Of a stretch of 64,000 bases of DNA, positions 1 through 10,447 are shown piece after piece. The notes under the pieces are model-generated. The model saw nothing but the letters and a program-made list of their open reading frames with translations, was not told where the DNA came from and did not search any database. The stretch is from Perilla frutescens (lineage: Eukaryota; Streptophyta; Magnoliopsida; Lamiales; Lamiaceae): positions 9,570,501 to 9,634,500 of the forward strand of contig BRKX01000006.1 in the NCBI GenBank assembly GCA_026008535.1, in the 5' to 3' direction. Each line of letters starts with the position of its first letter. Position 1 is the first letter of the stretch. A program made the translations under genes and the position numbers.

Positions 1-59
1 ACAATAAAGAGCAAAAAAGAAACAAAAAAACAAACAGAATAACTCCATTCTTGATCCCC

Positions 60-114
60 CCCCCCCTCTCTCTCTCTCTCCCACACACACACACACACAC
101 ACACTCTCTCTCTC
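60..114. repeat. (CT)n/(CA)n microsatellites upstream of the X8 gene
   Basis: A run of C is followed by CT dinucleotides, then about ten CA units, then CT again. It ends about 35 bases before the X8 gene start codon, so it probably lies in the 5' UTR or core promoter. Pyrimidine-rich CT tracts are common in plant leaders; no function can be read from the sequence alone. Confidence 0.8.
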
Positions 115-149
115 GCTCGCTTTAATTGCCAACTAAAAAGGCAGCAGCC

Positions 150-480
150 ATGGCAGCGGAAGCGGTGTTCCGAGTGGTGGGCCTTGTATTCTTGCTCTGC
201 ACCGGCACCACCCTCTCCGCCGCGGGGGTGGTGGCAGGAAACTGGTGCGTGGCGAGGAGCGACGCCAGTGACCAGGCCCTGCAAACAGCTATTGACTATG
301 CATGCGGCGCTGGCGCTGACTGTGCTCCCATTCAGCAGAACGGGCTTTGCTTTCTGCCAAACACGCTACAAGCTCATGCTTCCTACGCATTCAACAGTTA
401 TTATCAGCGCAAGAACAATGCTCCTGATTCTTGTTCTTTTGCTGGCACTTCCACCGTTGCCAGAACTGATCCAAGTTCGA

Positions 481-547
<67 letters not shown>

Positions 548-2519
548 CCATCATTCTTCATTTAGCAAAAAGTTGGGTTTTAACCCTCACAATTTCGGAT
601 GAAGTAATTTAGCTAGATATTATACATTTATTCAAAAGATTGAAACCTTGTGGGCAACTCTTCTTGATTTGTTCAGTTTTTTTTTAGTTGTTCATATTTC
701 TGTGTTTTCAGGCTATGGATCTTGTGTCTATCCATCATCTCCAAGGTATTGCTTTTTCTTTCGTTTCTCCCCCTCTTTTTTTCCATTTGCTTGGATTTTA
801 GATGCTTTTCGGTTTTCCTGTTTTGTGTTCTTGTGCTTTTTCGAAAGTTGCCCATTTGCTTTTTTTTTTTGTGCCATGATACAGTATAGAATTTTTAATT
901 GTGGTAACTACTCATACTATGTTCATCGATAGGCAGAGTTTTGGACTGGAACTGCTTTATTCATAGTTCACTTATGGCATGAATGTGTAATAATTAATAC
1001 TTAATAAATCATGCATTTTGAAGCATTTGCATCTTGGAGTAGATATGTGTCTCTACTTGAGGTGTGAGAGAGTAATGCATATCTTGTTTTATTTGAGTTT
1101 TTATTTTATTGGATGCTTGGATATATGGAAACATGTAAATATTTAGTACTATTTGTCTTCATGGATATGGAAGTTGCATGTGTGGATGTAATTCCTTTTG
1201 TCTTTGTGCATGCATGGAGGAGATTTGAGTTCACTTATCCTGCGGTTGTCTTATTTGTTGTGGACTACTTGATAATTACTTTTTGGGTTAGCATCCATAA
1301 GCTAAGGACTTGATAAAACTACAAAATTGAAAGCATAAAAACAGGTTGTTAATTGTTTATAAGTTGATCACTTGATCTTATGGTTTCTGGCCTTCATTTC
1401 TAATTTTAAAGATCATAAGAGAAGCCGCATAGCCTAGCCTTTAATACCACTTGTCACGTCTCAACCCGACACGAGAAGAATCAAAGATTGAGTTTTGTAT
1501 CCTAGTTTCCAATAGCCACACCCTTTACCGGGGGGGGGGGGGTGTTCTACTAAGGAGATATCTTATTGCATTGTTAATATTGTAAGAAGTCACGTATCGT
1601 ACAAGTTGCAACTGCAAGTTTGTTTTGACAAACTAAGGTATGAAATGAAGGAGATTAGATCTAGGTTTTGAGGTTCTTAATCTCCATGTTGCATTTATTA
1701 GCATGTGTCTTGGACTCTATCTAAACCACACACCAAGATTTCATCATGATGTAATTTTTTATAGAAGAAAAATAACTAGGAATTTGTTTGGGGAAAAGGA
1801 AAAATGGAGAAATCGTATTTTTTCAGCTAATTGATGTAGAGAACCAGGAAATTTATTGCTAATTAGAGTACACTTTATAAACCTTGTGCACATATCATTA
1901 TCAATATTGATTTTCCTTTGGCCTTCTTTTTTATGAATTCTTGTTTATAAATTGCAGTGAAGCTCCAAACAGATCATGTTTCAATTCATATGCATTATGC
2001 AGCAAATATGCTTAATAAAGTGCAAAGGCCATAAAAATTGAATCCATGTTGCATGGTGAAAGGGCCTTACTTGTTTTTATCTGCAGTTTTCGATGTTTTC
2101 GTGCTCTAGCAACAAGCTTTGATGAAAGTGATGAAACTACATTGCTCCAAGTGCTCACAGTCTCTCTGAGCTTAACTACTTGCAAAGAAGAATTTGCATT
2201 AGTATCTTTCTTGGTCCCATGAAAGGCCAAATTCAGGCATTAAATTGCTCGTTTCTCTCCATTCTGCAGTTCTGCAGGAGGAATGGTCTCATCAGGAGGA
2301 ACGACCGCAGGCACAACCACACCAAGTGCGATTACACCGCCACTACCACCATCAGGAACCACACCTCTATACGGAGGTGGAGGCGGGCTAACACCAGGGA
2401 CGGGGCCAGTGATCCCTGACTCCCCCCTGCCTAACGGTTGTAAAAACTTGCTGCAGCAAACAGTCTTGTCTCCTATAACTTTCTTGCTCAGTTTCTTGAT
2501 CATCTTTCAGAGAATGTAG
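150..2519 (+). CDS. GPI-anchored X8 (CBM43) callose-binding protein, PDCB-like; 3 exons
   Basis: Exons are 150-474, 712-745 and 2270-2519, all with GT..AG borders and matching phases, giving 202 residues. Residues 1 to about 25 are a signal peptide. An X8/CBM43 domain follows, with its six cysteines visible in NWCVA, DYACG, GADCAP, NGLCFLP, DSCSF and YGSCVYP; the last lies in the 34-bp exon 2. A Ser/Thr/Pro/Gly-rich linker comes next, then a hydrophobic tail (LSPITFLLSFLIIF) typical of GPI attachment. Family knowledge: such proteins bind callose (beta-1,3-glucan), and PDCB members sit at the neck of plasmodesmata. I chose the Met at 150 because the signal peptide begins there. The third acceptor is the CAG ending at 2269; the next CAG (2277) would break the phase. 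The open frame past 474 only translates an intronic (CT)n tract. The exact subfamily (PDCB or another GPI-X8 protein) is inferred. Confidence 0.88.
483..548. repeat. Intronic (CT)n(CA)n microsatellite
   Basis: About 22 CT units run into about 10 CA units, starting only some eight bases after the intron 1 donor (GT at 475) of the X8 gene. On the other strand it is a GA/TG tract. Confidence 0.9.
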
Positions 2520-3399
2520 GCTATAACAGCTTAATCACGACGATATATATAGCAAGAAAAGTAGGTGAGCCCAGTTTTGTGTGAGCAATTAGGAGCCTTC
2601 CTTATTGTATCACTATTTTGTATTGGCTCGTTTCCTTCAGTTGTGTCTTCCTATGATCGGCAAGCTCAACATTTTGCTCAGTTGAAGGTTGGTAGTATTA
2701 TTACCCAATTTTTTGGAAATCCATTATTAAGTTGAAGGTTGGTAGTATTATTACCCATTTTTTTGGAAATCCATTGTTGTTGTTTGTTATTTTGTGTTTT
2801 ATTTGCCCAACTTGACACAGTCGTTTTCCTCTGGATATATGGGATGTAATAGCCATACACATACCATGGGGTGGCCCAAGTGATGATGGTCGTAATGCCT
2901 CAAAACTCTTTTTTCTGAACTACAAATTTAGGAGATACAAAGAAATAGAACCATCCCATGACTAGAATTCAAATGAAATTTCTCACTCCCTTTAGATCAA
3001 CATTTTAGCTTGCATCTACTTGAACAAGCATAAAGAAGGTATTTTAATATAATACGAAGTCACAACAGGGGTAATCCAATCCTTCAGCTTCATCGGGTCA
3101 TAATTCCTTGGAAGAAACCTCGAAATTGAAAGAGAAAAAAGGCAAGAAATTTGAATAAAGTTCTCTACTAATAAAGCATAACAATCTTGCACAAGATCTA
3201 GTAATGTACAACAATATCTTCCGCGTGAGATATCAAACATTTGGTTTTGATCTAAACTTCATCGAACATTGTTAAAACGTTTTAAAAAAAATAAAAATAA
3301 CAAGCCAACAAAGAATTGGCTATTTTTTCTTATATTTTTCCTATTTACAGCAGAGGATTACAATTATATTTGCTTCCAATAGATCCAACTTCTACCAAT
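2520..3399. other. Convergent intergenic stretch between the X8 and PAP genes
   Basis: The two genes face each other, so this stretch should hold both 3' UTRs. It contains a 50-bp unit repeated in tandem (2681-2780) and otherwise AT-rich sequence. I see no gene here. Confidence 0.6.
2681..2780. repeat. Two-copy tandem repeat, 50-bp unit
   Basis: The unit starting GTTGAAGGTTGGTAGTATTA at 2681 repeats at 2731 with few differences. It lies about 160 bases after the X8 stop codon, probably in or just past the 3' UTR. Confidence 0.85.
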
Positions 3400-6296
3400 T
3401 CAGTTAGTAGAATCAGAAAGAGGTGCACTGTTCAAATTTTTCATTCCACGAAGTTGGATTACCTTAGGTTGAACTGGACATTTCTCAGGTTGCCTTACAA
3501 TGTAAATCTGATCTCCAACTTCATTGTACATGTCCTGATTGCGATGCCATGACCAGAGAGCATGTGTCTCGTTCTTCACCTGAGAATAAATTGCAAATGA
3601 GATGGCCTAGAATAGAAGAAACTTGTGTTCTCAAGATAGCCTTTCCATTCATAGTTAGGCTCTTCAATGTAAGATTTCTTTAAAAAACAAGAAGAAAGAG
3701 AAAAACGGGAAGTACCTCGAGAATTCCATGGCCGAAGCTGGCTTCCCTGTATGCACTGTACTCAGGTTGTCGATCCCAACAGAACTTACCAACCGCTGGT
3801 CCTGATGTAAAATTGTGTGCACAGAATCCACCCATGAATTCATCGGGTGTGCTGGATGGCTCCGGACAGTTACCTGGCTCGTCAGCATGTGTAGTTGCCA
3901 TTTTCTCTCTATTGCCACCATCCCCAACTGATAGGTGGACAGGACCACAGGGATCAAGGGTGTAATTATACACTCTGTTTGACCTCTCATAGGCATGAAC
4001 CTGGATATTTTTGCAACTGTAATTATTCAGTAGGCTGGCTGAAGAGAAAATTTTCTGGAGAATTACAAGAGAAAACTTACATGCCCGTTAAAGACTACGT
4101 CGACACCATACTGGTACAGCAAATCTTCCATGGCTACCCTCATACATTCAGCTTCTCTGTAGTGCGCACTGTAAGTGGTGTACCAGGGGGGATGCCACGT
4201 AGCGACTAACCATGGAGTAACATCTCGGTCAACATTAGCTAGATCCTTTTGCAACCATTTGTATTGATCATCTATAGTGCAGAAGGCACAGAATTAAGAC
4301 CAACTGAAGAATTATCAGACAATGACAACGATGTTATTATGCTTTATAAGTATGAATTGGAGGATTCTTTTTTACCTGATCTACTGTAAGCGACATATCC
4401 ACCTAGGACAACAAAATGTATGCCTCCTGCGTTGAATGAATAATAGAATGGGGAAGAAGATCCACTTTCTTCATGTGGGAATGCAAATCGAGAAATGAAG
4501 GAAGTAAAAGTCCGGTTGTCAACTTGTTCTTCTATTTCATGGTTCCCTTGCACCATCATTATTGGAATTTTTGACGTCAGTGGCTGCATAAATCTGAAAT
4601 GATCATACAGCATAAATCATGTTTATAGTTCCACAACCTTTCAGAATTTTCAGAAGACAGTGCTCAAAAATAAAATTGTAACCACTGTTTGAAAGATAAC
4701 TAAGCCCTACACTGACCAGAGCAAAATGATAAAAAGAAAAAAAAAAAGCCGCCAGATTTGTATAAATGTTTTGGAATTTTGGAAGATCAGTAAAAATGTA
4801 GAAGTTCCAGTTTTGCTCAAGATAGAATAATCTAGCCAGGATCCTAGCTTCCTAACATATGACAAACATTCCAAAGCAGTAATAAAACTAATTTTGAGAT
4901 AATCGAGATGTTACCTTCCCCAATAATCCCAGCGAGGCTGATAAGTTTCGTGTATAGGAGTATTCGGAAACGAGCAAGAATAACAATCAGAACCAGTCCC
5001 ATTTGTAAGATATAAGTTAGCATAGCACAAATCTCCAACCATCAGAACTAGATCAGGCTTGTTGCTTGTCATATGTTCAATCGTTGAAGTGGAGTTGTAT
5101 GTGAGACCAAGATCTCCAACAACAGCTACTCTAGCTGGATAACTTTGCACACTAGAAACTGGCATTGTCTTGAAGTGATGAATATGACTCATTGCCGGTA
5201 TTGAAGGATCACCAACCTTATAGTAGTATAGGGAATAAGGATCTAAACCTGCATAGCAAAAAATGATATCCACTATAAACTAGTATTTTGAATACAAAAT
5301 ACAGCCATCTCAATTTAAGTCCAGAAGTGCATTGCAGAGCTAGGATGGATAGAAGCAACAAAATCATATTACAAGTTAAGATAGAAGTTAAAGGATTATT
5401 GATTAATCAGATGCATTTTCTTTAGCCAAAATTTATCTAGCATCTCCAGAAACAGACTATATCAACCAAAAGCATGAACATGAAAAGTCGAAGATTCTTT
5501 TACCATACCTGTTAGACGGACATGATGAATGATTCCAGAAGTGTAGTTCTGGAGTCCATTGAAAGGATAAAGTTGATTATAGATGAGAGATTCCCCGGTA
5601 GCTTTGTGAAGCATAGGAAATCTTAGCTTTCCATAGTAAACAACACTGGCAACACTTTTCGGATCCAATGGTTTTATGTCAACCCCAATTTGAAATTCAC
5701 CTGCCCGTAAAATGCTGATCAAACACCGTCTAAGAACTAGTCACAAAAGGAAGCAGATTTGGCCCACGTCATATAATATGCAACACAACAGCATTTTCCC
5801 TTACATACTCTATTTCAATTCATTAACATGGTCAACAACAAAGTTTTAGTACGCCTGTGTTTCAACAAATTCATAAAATGGACTTACAAGCAATATATTC
5901 TACTAAAACTAAAACTAAAAAACATATCACAGAATTCATCTTTAGCTCACCCTAAAAAGAACACAGCAAAAAAGATAAATGAAACATAAACAAATTAGCG
6001 ATAAAAAAAAAAACCAAGAAATTCTAACCTGTAATCCAAGAAATCCAGACAGAATCATGAGTGGAAGAGAGAGAAACTGAAATTTGTTCGGGCTCAAAAC
6101 CTGTAACATCCCTTTGAACTCTGGGATCGGAATCAGGCAAATCAATTGCATTTCCCCTGAAATTCTCATCCAATGAAACAGTGACAGGATCAAAGGGCCC
6201 TTCAAGGGTTGTGGGAATTTCACAATAAACTTGAAATAAATTCAAGAAAAGAAAAATAAAAACCGCCACCACCATTTTCCAAATTTTCAGGGCCAT
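3400..6296 (-). CDS. PAP15: Purple acid phosphatase, PAP15-like (putative phytase); 7 exons
   Basis: Exons on the minus strand are 6296-6029, 5700-5509, 5248-4915, 4593-4376, 4271-4081, 4000-3716 and 3579-3400. All borders are GT..AG and phases match, giving 555 residues. Residues 1 to about 25 are a signal peptide, so the enzyme is secreted or vacuolar. The five metal-binding motifs of plant purple acid phosphatases are present: GDLG (D near 199), GDLCY (D near 226), GNHE (N near 282), the WH of VATWHPPW (H near 364) and GHVH (400-403, split by intron 5). These residues hold the binuclear Fe/metal centre that hydrolyses phosphate monoesters. The N-terminal segment PTTLEGPFDPVTVSLDE and the overall pattern match the Arabidopsis PAP15 group, whose member degrades phytate; substrate here is inferred. 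No frameshift or missing key residue is seen. Confidence 0.93.
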
Positions 6297-6665
6297 TCAA
6301 TTCCACAAAAGTACTAAACTAAACCCAAATCAGAATAAAGAAAGCAAAGAAAAGCATAAGGAACAAACTAAAAGGAGGGGATAGGGAAAGAGAAAATGCT
6401 GAGACAATTCTTGAAAGCAAAAGCTCCCTTCTTTGGGAGTCAAAGAAAATTCTCGCAAATTTAGAATAAACTAATCAATAAGAAAAACAAATTGGCAATG
6501 GAACTTTTTTGAAGAACTTTGGGTTTCTACAAAACATTCTTATGCATTTATCAATTGAGCCTTAAAATTGCCCCCAAAAAAAAAAGTCGTTTTGGAAGAG
6601 GGGTGGGGGAAGAAAGAGAGGGTTGGCTACAAAATTCAAACAATGGCTCTTTTTTTACACACAAA

Positions 6666-6675
6666 TATATATAGA
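6666..6675 (-). promoter_or_regulatory. Candidate TATA box of the PAP gene
   Basis: A TATATATA run lies about 370 bases upstream of the start codon on the minus strand. It implies a leader of some 330-340 bases. The match is the only evidence. Confidence 0.3.
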
Positions 6676-8010
6676 CATGTGTATACGAAGGAGGCAGAAA
6701 AGGGAGTAAAATTTGAAGATGGCAACGAGAGGGTGGGTATGGCGTGAAGAGTTTGGAGGGTAGTAGGCAGACAATCAACGGTTATGTCAGTTACAATACA
6801 TACAAAATCATCATTATAATCACAGAAATGGTAAACCTCGTTATCAGCGAAACTGCTTCATGGCTTGCCGTTTTCGAGGCGCTACTATTATTGTTCAATT
6901 AGTTTAGCGAAATATCCCTCTTCACGATTATTCGCTTGGAATATTCCATCTGGAGATGAGGCAATTCAGCTAATTGGCTAGATTTGCGGTCCACTTGTGT
7001 GAAGGAATTTCATTCTTAAATAAATAATGATAAGTTAAAAGGCTAAATAAAGTAATAGACCAAATTAACAAACTTTTTTTTTTTTTAAGAGAGAGACTTG
7101 TATGACACGTCTTACAATCAAAATTTATAAAATAGATAAATATTCATTCAAACATTTATAAAAGTATAAATGGTATCATTCAATATCATGATTGTATTGG
7201 AAATGAGATTATATATTTGAATTCCATAACTCATTTTTGTGTTCTTTTATCAAACTAGCACATTCTCTGGTGCGATGCACGGATATTAAAATGTTAAATG
7301 GTGATTTAAATTAATAATTTTTCAATATTCAAAATTTAAATTGATGCAATTATTTTGACAATAAATTCACACACATCGCACGGATATTGAAATGTTAAAT
7401 GGTGATTTAAATTAATAATTTTCTAATATTCAAAATGTAAATTGATGCAATTATTTTGACAATAAATTCACACAATAAGGCAGCTGGAAAGCTATACGTA
7501 TGATCATCTCATCAGAATTACACATTTATCAAATAGAGATTAAAATTAAAATGAGCATAACAGGCATGAACATCCAAATACACACACACACACAGAATTG
7601 ATCAAATGAGCACCACAGTCTCATGTGATAACTAAGAATCAATGACAGCCATAGATCTCGCATTATTAGACGGTGCAAATTGGCCCGGATTTTAATTTTA
7701 TGCGGTGACATTTTTTGTATTATTAGTGATGTTTTATTATTATTATTTATTTATTTATTTATTTGCCTTTCTCACTCAAATCCTGACCATTATTTGTCGA
7801 AACCCCTCAAATTTGGGGGTTTTCAGATTAGGGAAAAAAAAGAAAAAAAAAGGTAGAATTACTAAAATTGCATTTTATTAAATAACAAAAAATATGACTC
7901 CCCCATTAATTAGATGAGTACTGAAAGTAATCTCCGAACTAGCTTCAATTAGAGTATTTACGATTACATTCAACTCGATTTGAGTTAAAATTAAGTCACA
8001 CGAGATGGTA
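6676..8010. other. AT-rich intergenic DNA upstream of the PAP gene
   Basis: Distal promoter region and AT-rich spacer. It contains a two-copy 101-bp tandem repeat (7277-7475) and a dispersed motif with TGCGATGCACGG near 7254-7282. I find no coding region of convincing quality. Confidence 0.5.
7277..7475. repeat. Two-copy tandem repeat, 101-bp unit
   Basis: GCACGGATATT at 7277 recurs at 7378, and the following ~90 bases match with a few changes. The first copy abuts the dispersed motif TGCGATGCACGG. Confidence 0.85.
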
Positions 8011-8586
8011 TTCCGTGCAGAAGTCTTATTTAAGACTATTTAAGGCGCGTGGGCTTTACGCGCCCATCAATTTTTTTTTTCTGGGCATTTTTTTTACTTT
8101 TTTTTCGATTTTTTATCCGATTTTTTCTTTGTTCCCCAAAAATATATACCCTAAAATAACATTAGTGAACCCTAAAATTAAAATAAATTAATTTAATTTA
8201 ATTGTTTGAAATGAGTATGAATTTATATCTTAAAATAGAATTAATAAACCCATAAAAAACTAAAAAAAAACCCCCTAAAAACCATAAACCCTAAAAAAAC
8301 CTTTAAAAAACATGAACCTTTTAAAAAATTATGAACACTAAAAACATCCTAAACTACTAAGCTCTAAACATTAATTTGAAAGGAAAAAATCACAATTTGA
8401 ATTAAATAAACTAGTATAAAATAACTACGAGACCCCTTACTTTTTAATGATACAGATGATACTTTTTGAATTTTTTATGATACTTTTTAGTGAGATTGTT
8501 GATACTGATGTTACCATTTTTTCTATTTTTTTTGCGTGTTGACCCGACCCGTCTTAAATAGCACTATTTAAGACCGCTACATGGAA
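8011..8586. mobile_element. Candidate MITE-like element with imperfect terminal inverted repeats
   Basis: The left edge (TTCCGTGCAG..GTCTTATTTAAGAC) and the reverse complement of the right edge (TTCCATGTAG..GTCTTAAATAG) resemble each other for roughly 40-50 bases. The interior is AT-rich and non-coding. I could not find a clean target-site duplication. Confidence 0.4.
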
Positions 8587-9022
8587 GTTTTTGCCAAGTC
8601 ATACATAGTGAAATTGAAAAATGTATATTTTTCTAGTTAAAAAAAAATTTTGTGAGATTGACAGGTACAATTTTGAGTAATGGTAATCTATATCAAAATT
8701 TTCTAGTTTGATTAATACATAAAATCAAGGGAGCAATTTTTATTTAGACAAAAGTAAATAAGATTTGGGAAAAAACAACAAGATTTAAAAATAGGGTGTT
8801 ATGTGGGCAATTGTATATATTTTTAATTGAATCAATCTAAATGGGTCCACGCGTCTGAAAAAGCTTACAACTTTGTGTACTTATCCCTACCATGTTGAAT
8901 TTGGTCATGCATAAATGGAATATTTATTATTAGGGTTTCGACCAACTACCTCTCTTGCAGATTAAAAAAAAAACGTTTGATTCTCTCTCTTTATCTCCCA
9001 ACTGCCATTATCACTCTCTCTT

Positions 9023-10360
9023 TAATCGAGGAGCATAAAATATAATCGAGGCCTTCCTCGATAATTATAATAATAATCGAGGCCTTCCTCGATTAAATTA
9101 CAAAAATAAAAACTAATCGAGGCCTTCCTCGATTAATTTGAAAAACAAAAACTAATCGATTAATTAAAAAAAATTAATCGAGTAACTAATCGATTAATTT
9201 TAGAAACAAAAACTAAATCGAGTCACTAATCGATTGATTAAAAAAAATTAATCAAGGCACAAATATATTAAATAAGAAAAATTAATCAATGCACTAATCG
9301 ATTAATTAAAAAATTAATTGTGGCATTAATCGATTAAGTAAAAAAAACCAATCGAGGAATTAATCGATTAATATTTTAATTAAAAACAAACTAATGGATT
9401 AATCGATTATTATTTTAATTAAAAACAAACTAATGGATTAATAATTAAAAACAAACTAATCGATTAGTTTTTTAATTAAAAACAAACTAATCGATTAGTA
9501 CTTTAATTAAAAACAAACTAATTGATTAAAATTATTTTAAAAAAAACTAATGCATTAGTAGTTTAATTAAACAAAAAATAATCAATTAATAATTAAGAAA
9601 AATTAATCAAGGCACTAATCGATTAATAGTTTTTTTTTAAAACTAATCGATTAATAATTTAATTAAAACTAATCGATTAATAATTAAAAAAAAACTAATC
9701 GATTAATAATTAAAAAAAACTAATCGATTAATAATTAAAAAAAACTAATCGATTAATAGATTTAAGAAAAACTAATCGATTAGTACTTTAATTAAAAACA
9801 TACTACTCGATTAATAGTTTTAGGAAAAACTAATCGATTAGTACTTTAATTAAAAACATACTACTCGATTAATAATTAAAAAAAATAATTGATTAGTACT
9901 TTAATTAAAAACATACTACTCGATTAATATTTTAAAAAAAAAATAATCGATTAGTACTTTAATTAAAAAACAAACTTATCGATTAATAATTTAAAAAAAA
10001 TAATCGATTAGTAGTTTAATTAAAACTAATCAATTAATAGTTTAATTAAAACTAATCGATTAGTAGTTTAATTAAAACTAATCGATTAATAGTTTAATTA
10101 AAACTAATCTATTAATAATTAAAAAAAACTAATCGATTAATAATTAAAAAAAACTAATCGATTAGTAGTTTAATAAAAAACAAAGTAATCGATTAATAGT
10201 TTTAAGAAAAACTAATCGATTAGTACTTAAATTAAAAACAAACTAATCGATTAATAATTTTAAGAAAAAATAATTAATTAATAGTTTAATTAAAACTAAT
10301 CGATTAATAATTTAAAAAAAATAATCGATTAATAATTTTTTAAAAAAAAAACTAAAAAAG
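9023..10360. repeat. Left inverted-repeat arm: TAATCGATTA array
   Basis: The arm starts with TCGAGGAGCATAAAA, followed by three copies of a perfect hairpin, AATCGAGG-CCTT-CCTCGATT (from about 9043, 9074 and 9114). Then come several dozen irregular units of TAATCGATTA joined by AATTAAAA spacers. The arm is almost pure A/T except for the central CG of each unit. Its outer part matches the reverse complement of the right arm nearly base for base. Confidence 0.9.
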
Positions 10361-10447
10361 CCTAAAATTAAATTTTAAGAAATTCCAATTTATATGAAAT
10401 ATTAAAAGAATTTACTTTATTAGTTTTAATTTTGAAAATGTTGTTAG

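Noticed and set aside
126..602. Single-exon 158-residue protein with Ser-Leu and Thr-His repeats
   Set aside because: The repeats are a translated intronic microsatellite. A GT donor at 475 and the exon encoding YGSCVYPSS restore the X8 domain.
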